Shown here: positions 16,788 through 26,313 of the stretch, one piece after another | How positions within the stretch are numbered: position 1 is the stretch's first letter | Layout: each line of letters begins with the position of its first letter | Source of the DNA: Desulfovibrio sp. | GTDB lineage: Bacteria; Desulfobacterota; Desulfovibrionia; Desulfovibrionales; Desulfovibrionaceae | DNA: 64,000 bases | Assembly: GCF_034006445.1 (NCBI RefSeq) | Contig: NZ_JAVESS010000003.1 | Span: forward strand, 1-64,000 | Reading direction: 5' to 3' | Notes under the pieces: model-generated | The model's database searches: none | The model's input: the letters and a program-made list of their open reading frames with translations, nothing else | Told to the model about the DNA's origin: nothing | Translations under genes and position numbers: made by a program

Positions 16788-16817
16788 TCTGCCGCATATC
16801 CCCGTAAGTTTCACAGC

Positions 16818-16856
16818 AAACATCCCCGCAACGCTTATGGCGTTGCGGGGATGTTT
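16818..16856 (+). terminator. Intrinsic terminator after the methyltransferase
   Basis: Stem CATCCCCGCAACGC / GCGTTGCGGGGATG with a 5-nt loop (TTATG), flanked by AAA and TTT, 30 bases after the stop codon. Confidence 0.85.
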
Positions 16857-17010
16857 GCATAAAAGTTTCAGAGCGATTTCACGTTGAAATTGCTCTGGCG
16901 GCTGCATGAGCAGACGCCCGCCGTGGAGGCGTAAGCGCGATTTATTTGCGCTGTTACGCGCCGAAGCAGGCGTTTTAGAAGCATTGAGAATGGATATTCT
17001 CAATGCGAAA

Positions 17011-17080
17011 AAGTTTTAGGGGGTGGGGGCGTGGGGGAGGAGACCCTTTTACAAAAGGGTCCCTCCACCACAAAGCATTT
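17011..17080. repeat. Family B GC-rich hairpin repeat, copy B5
   Basis: G-rich arm with the core CCCTTTTACAAAAGGG, between the convergent methyltransferase and monooxygenase genes. Directly before it, 16981-17006 forms a hairpin GCATTGAGAAT / ATTCTCAATGC. Bases 16860-16980 hold further small palindromes but no gene. Confidence 0.85.
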
Positions 17081-17098
17081 CAACCTGACGTCAATCTA

Positions 17099-17250
17099 AG
17101 AAAACACTGGTTAAAGAGCCTCTTGGAAACGCGCAGTTGTTTCGTTTGGCAAGGCGCGATCTTTTTTTGAAGCAGGAGTGGACTCTTCCGTCCTCGACTG
17201 TTTCAAAAAAAGTCAAGCAACACCGCCAAACGGAATAAATCCGCGTTTCC
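17099..17250 (-). repeat. Family A palindromic repeat, copy A3
   Basis: Full-length copy in reverse orientation whose GGAAACGC end directly follows the TAG stop of the gene at 17251-17541. Confidence 0.9.
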
Positions 17251-17541
17251 CTAAAAAACTTTTTTGAGCAGGGTTATGGCCAGCCCCTTGAGCTTGCCTT
17301 CCACAAAACCTACGAAGGCCCTGAAGTGCGGCGTGTCGTTGTGCTCGTCTATGGCCTGCTGCGAGGCCCAGGTTTCGATGACGAAAAAGTGGCAGACATT
17401 GGAAAGATCTTCGGTCAGGTCATAGGCAATATTGCCCGCTTCGCCCCGGCTGCCGTCCACCAGCGCCTGCAACACGGGCATAAGTTCTTCCCTGTGCTGC
17501 GGCAGCACTTCCAGTTCGGCCACAATGCGTATCTCACTCAT
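17251..17541 (-). CDS. ABM-domain (YgiN-like) putative quinol monooxygenase
   Basis: A 96-residue antibiotic-biosynthesis-monooxygenase fold protein: IRIVAELEVLPQHREEL, then FFVIETWASQQAIDEHNDTPHF, the hallmark second half of the fold. Members such as E. coli YgiN are small cofactor-free dimers proposed to oxidise quinols; substrate here unknown. AAGGAAG precedes the ATG. It follows sdaA by 70 bases, so the two may be co-transcribed. The stop codon is fused to repeat A3. Confidence 0.88.
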   Translation of the reverse strand: MSEIRIVAELEVLPQHREELMPVLQALVDGSRGEAGNIAYDLTEDLSNVCHFFVIETWASQQAIDEHNDTPHFRAFVGFVEGKLKGLAITLLKKVF

Positions 17542-17610
17542 AAGCGTTCTTCCTTTGGTATGGGACTTGCGTATCAGGATCGGGCTTCAGGGCCAGAGTC
17601 AGGGCCAGGG

Positions 17611-19005
17611 TCAGGCAGTATCGCCTTGTTTCTTGCGCTCAAGACCTTCGGCCACGGCCTGGGCCAGGCCGCCCAGGGACGTTTCCTTGTAGCGGGACTG
17701 CAAATCGAGCCCGGTGCGGTACATGACCTCAATGATGGCGTCCAGCGAGATGACCCGCTGCCGCCCGTCTTCAAGGCGTGAAAGCTGCGCGCAGTTGACC
17801 GCGCGCTCCGCCGCCACCCCGTTGCGCTCAATGCAGGGTATCTGCACAAGGCCGCCGACAGGGTCGCAGGTAAGGCCGAGGTTGTGCTCCATGCCGATTT
17901 CCGCAGCCACTTCCACCTGTTTGACGTTGCCGCCCGTCACGGCGCAGTAGGCTCCTGCCGCCATTGAGCAGGCCACGCCCACCTCGCCCTGGCAGCCGAC
18001 CTCCGCCCCGGAGATGGAGGCGTTGGTCTTGTAAAACAGGCCGATGGCCCCGGCTGTGAGCAGAAAATCAAGCGCGCCCTCTTCCGTGGCATGGGGGTAG
18101 AAGTTCTGGTAATAGGTCAGCACAGCGGGCACAACACCGGCGGCTCCGTTGGTGGGGGCCGTGACCACCCGCCCGCCCGAGGCGTTTTCTTCCGCCACGG
18201 CAAAGGCATACAGCGTCGGCCACAGGCTCAGGTCGCGGCGACCCTGGGCCTGAAGGGCGCTGACCTTGCGCAGCAGGTTGGGCGCGCGCCGCCGCACGTT
18301 ATAGCCGCCCGGCAGCACGCCGTCAGTGTAGCAGCCGCGTTCAACCGAATCCCGCATGACGTCCATGACGGCCTGGGCGCGGCGGCGCACCTCTGCGGCC
18401 GTATGCCAGAAACTTTCATTGGTCATGACGATCTGGGCCACGGTTTTGCCTTCGCGCTCGCAAATGGCAAACAGTTCGCCAGCCGTCTTGTACGGATAGG
18501 GTGGAGTGGGCCAGGTTTCGGTTTCGGCGTCAAAGTCCGCATCTGTACGGATGAAGCCGCCGCCGATGGAATAATAGGTGCGGGTATAGACTTCGGTGCC
18601 GTCGGCGGCATGGGCCGTGAGCCGCATGGCGTTGGAATGGCGGGGCAAAAACATGCCCTTGTGCAGGCGCATGTCGCGCGCGTAGTCAAAGGGAATCGTA
18701 TGCGCGCAGATGAGGGTCAGGTCGGCATTATTTTGGAGTTCCGCCGTGCGCCGCGCCAGACGCGCCGTGTCCACCGAGGCGGGTTCTTCACCTTCCAGCC
18801 CGCCCAAAATGGCCCCGGTGGTACCGTGCCCTTCGCCGGTGAGCGCCAGAGAGCCAAAAAGATCAATGGTAACGCGCCCGATACAGGGCAACAGCCCCAG
18901 AAGCGCCAATTCTCCGGCAAAAGCCTTGCCCGCCACCATTGGGCCTACCGTGTGTGAACTGGACGGCCCGATGCCAATCTTGAACAGGTCAAAAACACTG
19001 AGCAT
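17611..19005 (-). CDS. sdaA: L-serine ammonia-lyase (L-serine dehydratase)
   Basis: Single-chain iron-sulfur L-serine deaminase (464 residues) converting L-serine to pyruvate and ammonia in the cytoplasm. The N-terminal beta domain begins with [18 protein letters not shown]; the catalytic domain has [14 protein letters not shown], then [11 protein letters not shown] and [14 protein letters not shown], whose cysteines bind the [4Fe-4S] cluster. AGGGGG precedes the ATG. The 70 bases between this gene and the monooxygenase contain three GGGCCAG units, a motif repeated elsewhere in the window. Confidence 0.97.
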   Translation of the reverse strand: MLSVFDLFKIGIGPSSSHTVGPMVAGKAFAGELALLGLLPCIGRVTIDLFGSLALTGEGHGTTGAILGGLEGEEPASVDTARLARRTAELQNNADLTLICAHTIPFDYARDMRLHKGMFLPRHSNAMRLTAHAADGTEVYTRTYYSIGGGFIRTDADFDAETETWPTPPYPYKTAGELFAICEREGKTVAQIVMTNESFWHTAAEVRRRAQAVMDVMRDSVERGCYTDGVLPGGYNVRRRAPNLLRKVSALQAQGRRDLSLWPTLYAFAVAEENASGGRVVTAPTNGAAGVVPAVLTYYQNFYPHATEEGALDFLLTAGAIGLFYKTNASISGAEVGCQGEVGVACSMAAGAYCAVTGGNVKQVEVAAEIGMEHNLGLTCDPVGGLVQIPCIERNGVAAERAVNCAQLSRLEDGRQRVISLDAIIEVMYRTGLDLQSRYKETSLGGLAQAVAEGLERKKQGDTA

Positions 19006-19397
19006 GAGGCCCCCTAGACCGGATTAACTCTGAACTACTTTACATTTCAAAGTGTTCATTCTGCCGGAAAATGCGCTTTGCAGTGCCGTCAGCGGGCCTT
19101 TGCCGCTTGCGGATAAAGACGGCAATGGGTTACTTGAACGGGCACCCTGCCAATGGCTGACGCTATCCGCAGCTTCCTTTGTCACAAACAGACGCTCGGC
19201 AGAGTCCACGCCACGTTATGGCGCGCTGCGCTCTCGTGCCGCGCCAGAGCATTTACTTTTTTAAAGTCCACCCACTGCGCAAAGATACAGCGGCTCCGCT
19301 ACTGACAGAACCGCATATCTCCTTGTGACACAGGACGCTCCACCACGCAACGGGAGGACGCCCGCACGGCATGCCGGAGCGCGCCCTGATCCCGAGG
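19006..19397. other. Intergenic region with a diverged family D repeat
   Basis: A 390-base gap upstream of sdaA. Bases 19197-19264 resemble family D (CCACGCCACGTT, then AGAGCATTTAC). No convincing gene, RNA or promoter was found; the open frames here lack ribosome sites and family likeness. Confidence 0.5.
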
Positions 19398-19823
19398 CTA
19401 CTTCAGGCAAGAGACGAAATCGTGCAGACAGGTCACAGCCCGCACGGTAAAGCGCTCGCACAAATGGGGAGGATCGTCGGCGCGAAAACCGCCGGGCCGA
19501 AGATCACTGCACGCCATACTGCTGAAGTTGCGGTTGAAGACCAAGGCATAGCGACCACAGATTTCTTCCGTCTCTTCAGCGCTTTTGCCCATGGCGGCGC
19601 AGTACAGTCCAAGAAAGAGCGTGGCCCCTTCCATCAGGCCGCATTGCCCGCCATGGCCCGCTGCCCCGTGGCAGCCGACAGTGGCCTGATACAGCGATGG
19701 GTGTACAGGCAGCCCCGTCAACTGCTCAAGGCAATGCAGGGTTGTCTGGGCGCAGTTGGCATTATTGTCCCAGTAGCAGTGGTGCACCATTTCGAGGATG
19801 CGTTCCTGAGTGCCCATTGTCAT
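19398..19823 (-). CDS. C_GCAxxG_C_C family redox-type protein
   Basis: A 141-residue protein of the C_GCAxxG_C_C family, small cytoplasmic cysteine-rich proteins thought to bind metal or act in redox chemistry. The signature GCHGAAGHGGQCG lies at about residues 50-62, with further cysteines at NCAQTTLHC, GLYCAAM, MACSD and the C-terminal CLHDFVSCLK. GGAG lies 7 nt before the ATG at 19823. It starts two bases after the glycosyltransferase stop, so it belongs to the mtnA-led operon. Function is not established for the family. Confidence 0.85.
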   Translation of the reverse strand: MTMGTQERILEMVHHCYWDNNANCAQTTLHCLEQLTGLPVHPSLYQATVGCHGAAGHGGQCGLMEGATLFLGLYCAAMGKSAEETEEICGRYALVFNRNFSSMACSDLRPGGFRADDPPHLCERFTVRAVTCLHDFVSCLK

Positions 19824-19825
19824 AA

Positions 19826-21934
19826 TTACACTCCAAGCAGCTTTTTCCAGCGCGGCAGGGCCGGGTCCAGATCCAGATAGTCGGGCGGCAGTTGCAGCGG
19901 CGCGGCTGTGGCGAGAGCCTGGGCCACATCCTCAACACTGCCGGTACGCGGCAATTGCGCCACATCCTGCAAAGGACACAGATCAAAGTCATTGACCGGC
20001 AGCATGCTCATGACCGGCAAACCCATCAAGGCGGCCTCAAGGGCCACCGTGGTGGAGTTGGAAGACCAGACCACAACCCCCGGCGCAAGTTCCTCGCCTA
20101 TGGCCCCCTGAGCGATGCGCACCTCAGAGGCGCGGCGGCCCAGAAGGGCGCGCAGGCGCTCCTCCACCGGCAGGTAGGGGTGGGGTTTTACCACAAGCTG
20201 CCAGCCCTTGAGCACGCCCGCATGCAGGGCGCGGGCCAGCAGAACAAGATGGGCCTCGGTTTCATCCTTGAAAAAGCTGGTGACAACCAGAAGGCGCTTG
20301 AGCTGCCCGGCTGCACCGGCTCCGCTGGCCTTGGCGGCTTCGGCTTCCTGCCCGGCGGGATTGTCTGGGCCGAAGCTGCCCGGGCCGGAACTGCTTGCCG
20401 TGGCACTGCTTGCGGCAGGACTGGTTGTCCCGGTGCTGCTTTCGGCATGAGCGCCTGGGGCAGCCGTGCCGTGCTGGCTTTCGGCAAGATAGAGATAGCG
20501 CAGCGCTTCCACTTCGCCAAGCCGCTCGGGCGGAACGCCCGCCTGAGACCACTGCGTGCAGGCCGACTGCCCGTTGCCGCGCACAGCGTCGGGCTGAAAG
20601 GCGTCGCAGGGTGGCGTGAAGGTGCGGGGGTCGTCAAAATAGCGAAAATCCGTGGGCCGCACGGTGGAGTGCTGCGCCCCGATGACCGGCCCGGCGGCTG
20701 GTTCGGAACATGGCGTGGCGGCGGCTCCCGCCTCGCGCATGGCCACGGTGAGCATGCGCTCCCAGGGGCAGTTTTCCAGCGGAAAGAGCGTCCAGCGTTG
20801 CGGGCCAGCCGCCCTGGCGTACACGTCAAAGGCGCGCTGCTGCAGGCAACGCTCAAGGCAGCGCCAGCCCCTGAAGGATTCGACCCAGTAAGGCTCAAGG
20901 TACGGCCAGAAATTGACCAGTGAACCGGCAAAACGAAAGGCGGGGCGCACGGCTGGCTCAAGCTTTCTGCTGCCAAGGCACAGGCGCAGGTACCGCCACA
21001 GGCCCGCCCACAGGTCGCGGTGGCGCAAGAATTCCTCAAGGTAGTGAAAGCTGGCCCCGTCCTTGCCTTCGGCGCGGAACCGGTCACGCAGGGCCGTACA
21101 CTGCGCGAGGCTGAGCTGCGGCGCGGGAAAACGGATGAAAAGCCAGCGCACCCAGGGCGCGCCTTCCTTTCTGGCCTCGTCATGCAGCACGTCGTGCAGC
21201 TTTTCCCAGTAGCGGGAGCGAAAGCGCCCCTCTCCGGCGGCCTTCATGTCCACATTGGGAAAATAGGTGGCAATGGTGGCCGTTTGCACTGGCCCGTCCG
21301 GCCCCTGCACCGGGGCGAGGGCCTTGCCTGCGTCCGGCGTTGCGGGCAGCCTGCGGCGTACGGCCCACAGCCAGTGCCCATACCGGGCCAGAGCGCGCAA
21401 GGGCGCGGGCGCGGCATTGTACAGACGCCGCAAAAGGGGCGTTGGCGGCTCCAGAGGCGCTGGTGCGTCCTGCTCAAGGGAAAACGTCCGGCCGGAGGCA
21501 CGGCACATGTCGGCCAGAACCTCGCGCAGGGTATCATCCCCGCCGCTGAGGCACAGGGCTGAAATACCTTCCTGATCCATAAAGCGTTCAAGGGCGCGCA
21601 GCTTGTACACGGTGTACAGGCCCGGCGTCATCTTGGGATGGCGCTCATACAGCAGCGAGCACCACCACATGGACAGCTCGTGCCCGGCCCGCAGCCAGTC
21701 CTGCGCCTCCTTGCCCTCCACTGTCAGTCGCCCCAGGTCGTAGGCCCAGGCCGCATGCTCCGCGCGGATGGCTTCAAGGTCGGCGCGCAAAAGGGCAGGC
21801 AGTGAGACGTGCCCTGTGGGCGGCTCCCAGCCCTCCCACTGCATGACGGTCTGCCGGGACTGTTCGCCGCTGGCGTCCTGGCAGGGCCCTAAATCCGGCT
21901 GACCGGGGCCGACAACGAGGATGAGTTCCTTCAT
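19826..21934 (-). CDS. Surface-carbohydrate glycosyltransferase-like protein (TIGR04326-like)
   Basis: A 702-residue cytoplasmic protein resembling the TIGR04326 surface carbohydrate biosynthesis group. The C-terminal third looks like a GT-B/CDP-glycerophosphotransferase module: LLVVTSFFKDETEAH, VVKPHPYLPVEERL and VVWSSNSTTVALEAALMGLP, the usual nucleotide-sugar loop. An Ala/Ser/Gly-rich linker (about residues 500-545) separates it from the N-terminal part, which includes a LCLSGGDDTLREVL stretch. AGGAG lies 8 nt before the ATG at 21934. It starts four bases after mtnA. Pairing methionine salvage with glycan assembly is unusual. The donor and acceptor are unknown. Confidence 0.75.
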   Translation of the reverse strand: MKELILVVGPGQPDLGPCQDASGEQSRQTVMQWEGWEPPTGHVSLPALLRADLEAIRAEHAAWAYDLGRLTVEGKEAQDWLRAGHELSMWWCSLLYERHPKMTPGLYTVYKLRALERFMDQEGISALCLSGGDDTLREVLADMCRASGRTFSLEQDAPAPLEPPTPLLRRLYNAAPAPLRALARYGHWLWAVRRRLPATPDAGKALAPVQGPDGPVQTATIATYFPNVDMKAAGEGRFRSRYWEKLHDVLHDEARKEGAPWVRWLFIRFPAPQLSLAQCTALRDRFRAEGKDGASFHYLEEFLRHRDLWAGLWRYLRLCLGSRKLEPAVRPAFRFAGSLVNFWPYLEPYWVESFRGWRCLERCLQQRAFDVYARAAGPQRWTLFPLENCPWERMLTVAMREAGAAATPCSEPAAGPVIGAQHSTVRPTDFRYFDDPRTFTPPCDAFQPDAVRGNGQSACTQWSQAGVPPERLGEVEALRYLYLAESQHGTAAPGAHAESSTGTTSPAASSATASSSGPGSFGPDNPAGQEAEAAKASGAGAAGQLKRLLVVTSFFKDETEAHLVLLARALHAGVLKGWQLVVKPHPYLPVEERLRALLGRRASEVRIAQGAIGEELAPGVVVWSSNSTTVALEAALMGLPVMSMLPVNDFDLCPLQDVAQLPRTGSVEDVAQALATAAPLQLPPDYLDLDPALPRWKKLLGV

Positions 21935-21938
21935 GCGT

Positions 21939-23057
21939 CTAGCTCCTGCCGGGCGCGGGGTCACAGTCCTCGCATTCCGGCGCTGCCCCCCCGATGCCCG
22001 CGCTGCGGCCGGTGCTCAGGTCATTGAGCGCGGCCCAGATGGACAGCCCGTAAGGCGGATACAGCACGCCTTTTTCAGTAATGATGCCGGATATATATTC
22101 CGCCGGAGTCACGTCAAAGGCATAATTGAACACAGGCACGTCCCTGGGGCACAGGCGCGTTTCGCCCACGTGGGTCACTTCCCTGTCCGGCCGCTGCTCT
22201 ATGGGAATGCCCGATCCGTCGGGCGTGGCCGCGTCAATGGTGGACAGAGGCGCCGCCACATAGAAAGGAATATGAAAATGTCTGGCCAACAGGGCCACGC
22301 CGAAGGTGCCGATCTTGTTGGCCGTATCGCCGTTGGCGGCAATGCGGTCAGCGCCCACCACCACGCGCTGCACCAGCCCCCTGCTCATGAGCAGGGCGCA
22401 GGCATTGTCGCAGGCCACGGTTACGGGGATGCCGTCCCGCGCCAGTTCCCAGGCGGTGAGACGCGCGCCCTGAAGAAAGGGACGGGTTTCATCGGCAATA
22501 ACGCTGACCTTCTTGCCCGACTCGGCTGCCGCGCGGATGACGCCAAGGGCCGTGCCGTAGCCCGCTGTTGCCAGGGCCCCGGCATTGCAGTGGGTGAGCA
22601 CGCAGTCGCCGTCTTCGATGCAGGTTGCCCCGTGGCGGCCCAAAGTCTTGCAAGTGGCCACATCCTCATCCTGCATGGACTGGGCTTCATGAATAAAGGC
22701 CGTGAGCAGGGCTGACTGATCGATATTGGCCCCGCCAAAGGATCGCCACTTGTTGCGCATGCGATCCACACCCCAACGCAGGTTCACGGCTGTGGGTCTG
22801 GCAGCGGCTATGCGCTCCATGCCCAGTTCCAGCCTGGCGGCCCAATCCGGCCCCTGCGCCTCCTTGAGAGCCAGCACGCAGCCCCAGGCCGCCGTCACGC
22901 CGATGGCGGGCGCACCGCGCACCACCATGGTTTGCAGGGCGCTGATGACGTCCTGCGCTGTCCGGCACACAAAGTCCGACTCCTGCTCGGGCAGAAAGCG
23001 CTGATCCAGCAGATGCAACTCAAGGGTTTGATGGTCAAAACGGATATGGTCGTCCAT
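21939..23057 (-). CDS. mtnA: S-methyl-5-thioribose-1-phosphate isomerase
   Basis: MtnA (372 residues) converts 5-methylthioribose-1-phosphate to 5-methylthioribulose-1-phosphate in methionine salvage. The eIF2B-like fold is evident: [14 protein letters not shown], the catalytic Cys in [16 protein letters not shown] and the catalytic Asp in [24 protein letters not shown] lies 5 nt before the ATG at 23057; a longer frame to 23111 has no support. No other salvage gene (mtnP, mtnB or mtnK) is in the window. First gene of an operon with a glycosyltransferase and a C_GCAxxG_C_C protein. Confidence 0.95.
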   Translation of the reverse strand: MDDHIRFDHQTLELHLLDQRFLPEQESDFVCRTAQDVISALQTMVVRGAPAIGVTAAWGCVLALKEAQGPDWAARLELGMERIAAARPTAVNLRWGVDRMRNKWRSFGGANIDQSALLTAFIHEAQSMQDEDVATCKTLGRHGATCIEDGDCVLTHCNAGALATAGYGTALGVIRAAAESGKKVSVIADETRPFLQGARLTAWELARDGIPVTVACDNACALLMSRGLVQRVVVGADRIAANGDTANKIGTFGVALLARHFHIPFYVAAPLSTIDAATPDGSGIPIEQRPDREVTHVGETRLCPRDVPVFNYAFDVTPAEYISGIITEKGVLYPPYGLSIWAALNDLSTGRSAGIGGAAPECEDCDPAPGRS

Positions 23058-23330
23058 GCGTTCCTCCGGGCATACTTGCGGCCAGATTACACCACAACGG
23101 CCTGAAAGCAAAGAGCGCCGGGTTGATCGTCAGGGGCGCATTTCTTTTTATGCGGCATAACCCTGTGAAAGGCGAGGTATTTGGCTGATTATCCCATCCA
23201 GAAGCTTTACAAACCGGCTTTTCGCTGGCTATGCTGCACAGACACTGTGAGGAACGCCTGTGGCGTCCGCCGTGGCTGCGCTTCAGACGCAGCTGACACG
23301 GTTTTTTTTCACCCTTGCGCGGCAGAGCGA

Positions 23331-23459
23331 CTAGAGCAGTTTACGAATGAAATGAGTTACAAGCTCTGCAAGGATTTTTCTGAAAATCCTTGCCACGAAA
23401 TGCGGGTAGGCGGGCTTTTGCCTGCCGTACGCGAGCATTTCAAGTGTTAAATGCTCTAG
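23331..23459. repeat. Family C repeat with CTAG ends, copy C1
   Basis: A 129-bp element bounded by CTAGAGCAGTTTACG on one side and ...AAATGCTCTAG on the other, giving CTAGAGCA terminal inverted repeats. It includes AAGGATTTTTCTGAAAATCC and GGCGGGCTTTTGCCTGCC hairpins. It lies in the divergent mtnA-alaC gap. The rest of 23058-23330 holds no recognisable gene. Confidence 0.85.
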
Positions 23460-23532
23460 CTGGCCGCCCGCCGCGCCGCCAAGGGCGTTTTTGCCTTTGA
23501 CGGGACAATCAATATGCTCTGGGAGCAAGACA

Positions 23533-24714
23533 ATGGAAGAGTTTTCACGCATTCGCCGCCTACCCCCCTACGTTTTCGCCGTGGTTGGGGATCTCAAGAT
23601 GCGGCTTCGTCGGCAGAACATCGACATCGTGGACTTCAGCATGGGCAATCCGGACATCCCCACGCCCGCACCCATTGTGGAAAAGCTCGCAGAGGCAGCA
23701 CTCAAGCCCGTCAACCATCGCTATTCCCTTTCGCGCGGCATACCCAACCTGCGCAAGGCCGTCTGTGACCGCTACAAGCGCCACTTTGACGTGGACCTTG
23801 ACCCGGAAAGCGAAGCCATCGTGACCATGGGCTCCAAGGAGGGCCTTGCCCACCTTTCGCTGGCCATGCTTGAGCCAGGCGACGTGGTGCTTGCGCCCGA
23901 CCCCACCTACCCCATCCACAAATACGCCCCCATCATTGCGGGCGCGGACGTGCGCAGCGTGCCCATCGGCCCCGGCCGGGATTTTTTTGAAGACCTTGAA
24001 ACCGCCACCCGTCAGGCCTGGCCCAAGCCCAAGCTGCTTTTCCTCTGCTATCCGCACAACCCCACCACAGAAGTGACGGATCTGGCTTTTTTTGAAAAGA
24101 TTGTGGAATTCGCCAAGGCAAACAACATCTGGGTCATACACGACCTGGCCTACGCCGACCTTGTTTTTGACGGCTACAAGGCCCCGAGCTTTCTGCAGGC
24201 AAAAGGCGCCAAGGACGTGGGCGTGGAATTCTACACCCTGTCCAAAAGCTACTCCATGCCCGGCTGGCGCGTGGGCTTCTGCCTGGGCAACAAGCACCTC
24301 ATCCACGCGCTGGGCCGCATCAAGAGCTATCTTGACTACGGCATCTTCCAGCCCGTGCAGATAGCCGCCACCGTGGCCCTCAACGGCCCGGAAGACTGCG
24401 TGCAGAACATCTGCGACATCTACAGGGAACGGCGCGACCGCCTTATCGACGGCCTCAACCGCATAGGCTGGGAAGTGCCTTCACCCAAGGCCACCATGTT
24501 TGTCTGGGCGCGCATACCCGAAGCCTTCCGCAAGATGGGCTCCGTGGAGTTTTCCAAGCTGCTGCTCACCGAGGCCCACGTGGCCGTTTCGCCGGGTCTT
24601 GGCTTCGGCTCTTACGGCGACGAATATGTGCGTTTTGCCCTTATTGAAAACGAACACCGCACGCGGCAGGCCGTCAGCAGCATGCGCAAGCTTTTGTCGG
24701 GCACAGCCGACTAG
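23533..24714 (+). CDS. alaC: Alanine aminotransferase AlaC
   Basis: PLP-dependent class I aminotransferase (393 residues), very like E. coli AlaC, transferring an amino group between glutamate and pyruvate to make alanine. Shared blocks include [34 protein letters not shown] and [21 protein letters not shown]. Lys238 in [12 protein letters not shown] binds PLP; Asp204 and Tyr207 (HDLAYAD) contact the cofactor. GGGAG precedes the ATG at 23533. It lies just before hom, a pairing common in related bacteria, where related enzymes can act in aspartate-family metabolism. Confidence 0.95.
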   Translation: MEEFSRIRRLPPYVFAVVGDLKMRLRRQNIDIVDFSMGNPDIPTPAPIVEKLAEAALKPVNHRYSLSRGIPNLRKAVCDRYKRHFDVDLDPESEAIVTMGSKEGLAHLSLAMLEPGDVVLAPDPTYPIHKYAPIIAGADVRSVPIGPGRDFFEDLETATRQAWPKPKLLFLCYPHNPTTEVTDLAFFEKIVEFAKANNIWVIHDLAYADLVFDGYKAPSFLQAKGAKDVGVEFYTLSKSYSMPGWRVGFCLGNKHLIHALGRIKSYLDYGIFQPVQIAATVALNGPEDCVQNICDIYRERRDRLIDGLNRIGWEVPSPKATMFVWARIPEAFRKMGSVEFSKLLLTEAHVAVSPGLGFGSYGDEYVRFALIENEHRTRQAVSSMRKLLSGTAD

Positions 24715-24883
24715 GGCCACGTAGCGCTGCAAATACGCATTCTCAATGATTTCGGCATGTTCACTCAAGCGCAGAACGTCTGCGCATCCACGAAGGTTCA
24801 CTGCCGGAGCAGACGACGTATGCTGTTCCGCGCCTTCGACTCTTGAGAACCGTTGGCGCATGACGTAGGAGAATAGAAACGCG

Positions 24884-24905
24884 GAGGCCGGGCTTGCCCG
24901 GCCTC
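24884..24905. terminator. Hairpin between alaC and hom
   Basis: GAGGCCGGGC / GCCCGGCCTC with a 2-base loop. There is no clear U-run, so it may attenuate or stabilise rather than terminate. The rest of the 250-base gap has no recognisable feature. Confidence 0.5.
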
Positions 24906-24963
24906 TGTCAAAACCGGTGCCTTATCAGTTGCGGCTTTGCTACCGGGCACTTTCGGAGAAATC

Positions 24964-26313
24964 ATGACCAAGAACAGCGACAAGCCACTGGTAGTGGGCC
25001 TGGCCGGATTCGGCACAGTGGGCGGCGGCCTGGTACGCCTGATCGAGGAAAACGCGGATCTTATCCGCCGCCGTTCCGGTCGGGACATCCTGCTCAAGAA
25101 GGTTCTGGTGCGCAATGCCAAGAAGGCGCGCAGCATCCCCCTGCCCGACGGGGCGGAACTGACCACCAATCCCCGCGACCTCACGGACGATCCCGAAATC
25201 GACGTGCTGGTGGAGCTTATGGGCGGCATTGACCATGCCCGTGACCTCATTGACCGCGCTCTTGACCAGGGCAAGCACATTGTCACCGCCAACAAGGCCC
25301 TGCTGGCCGAGGAAGGCCTTGCGCTGTTCCAGAAGGCCGACCGCAAGAGGCGCATCCTGCGCTACGAGGCCAGCGTGGCCGGAGCCGTGCCCATTGTGGA
25401 AGCCCTCAAGGAAAGCCTCACGGGCAACCGCATCCAGTCCCTCATGGGCATTCTCAACGGTACGAGCAACTACATCCTGTCCGAAATGACCTCCAACGGT
25501 CTGGATTTTGACGTGGCCCTCAAGCAGGCCCAGCACCTGGGTTACGCCGAGGCCGATCCCACCCTGGATATCGACGGGCACGACGCGGCGCACAAGCTCA
25601 TTCTGCTCATCCGCCTGGCCTACGGGGTGCACTATCCCTACACGGCCCTCTCGGTGCGCGGCATCCGTGGCCTTTCGGCACTGGACATCCGCCTGGCCCG
25701 TGAATTCGGCTACCGCATCAAGCTCATCGGCCAGGTGCGCCAGGTGCCCTGTCCCGAAGATAAGGCCGACGCCAAGGACTGCGGCGACGGGCCGGTACGC
25801 CTCGAAGCCGGGGTTTTTCCCGCCCTTGTTTACCACAAATACCTGCTGGCGCGCGTGGGCGGCGCATACAATGCCGTGCGCGTGGACGCCAACGCCTCCG
25901 GCCCGCTCTTTTTCCACGGGCGCGGCGCGGGCGACCTGCCCACCGCCGGAGCCGTGCTGGCCGACCTGCTGGCCGTTGCCCGCGACGAACGCCCCAACAA
26001 CACCGGCTTTGTGAACAAGGAACTGCCCAAGGCCGCCATTGTGCCGCCCGAAGAATGGCGCTCCTGCTACTACGTGCGCGTGATGGTGCAGGACGCCCCC
26101 GGCGTGCTGCGTGATCTTTCGGGCTGCATGGCCGCCGAGGGCATCAGCATGGCCCAGGTCATCCAGAAGTCCGACGAAGGTCAGGGCGTGCCCCTGGTCT
26201 TCATGACCCACGAAACAACGGCCCAGGCCATGAGCGACGCCCTGCAGCGCACGCTTGACGCCGGGCTGCTCAAGGAACCCGCGGTGTACTTCCGCGTATT
26301 GGGCGGCGAATGA
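24964..26313 (+). CDS. hom: Homoserine dehydrogenase
   Basis: Monofunctional homoserine dehydrogenase (449 residues) reducing aspartate semialdehyde to homoserine for threonine and methionine synthesis. NAD(P) site VGLAGFGTVGGGLV near residue 12; catalytic core GILNGTSNYIL, then YAEADPTLDIDG and the DAAHKLILL helix with the conserved Lys; C-terminal ACT domain (about 365-449, YYVRVMVQDAPGVL) for feedback by threonine. GGAG lies 7 nt before the ATG at 24964. Its TGA overlaps the ATG of the ATP-grasp gene (ATGA). Confidence 0.97.
   Translation: MTKNSDKPLVVGLAGFGTVGGGLVRLIEENADLIRRRSGRDILLKKVLVRNAKKARSIPLPDGAELTTNPRDLTDDPEIDVLVELMGGIDHARDLIDRALDQGKHIVTANKALLAEEGLALFQKADRKRRILRYEASVAGAVPIVEALKESLTGNRIQSLMGILNGTSNYILSEMTSNGLDFDVALKQAQHLGYAEADPTLDIDGHDAAHKLILLIRLAYGVHYPYTALSVRGIRGLSALDIRLAREFGYRIKLIGQVRQVPCPEDKADAKDCGDGPVRLEAGVFPALVYHKYLLARVGGAYNAVRVDANASGPLFFHGRGAGDLPTAGAVLADLLAVARDERPNNTGFVNKELPKAAIVPPEEWRSCYYVRVMVQDAPGVLRDLSGCMAAEGISMAQVIQKSDEGQGVPLVFMTHETTAQAMSDALQRTLDAGLLKEPAVYFRVLGGE

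Noticed and set aside
23181..23450. 89-residue frame upstream of alaC
   Set aside because: Largely within repeat C1; no ribosome site or recognisable protein.
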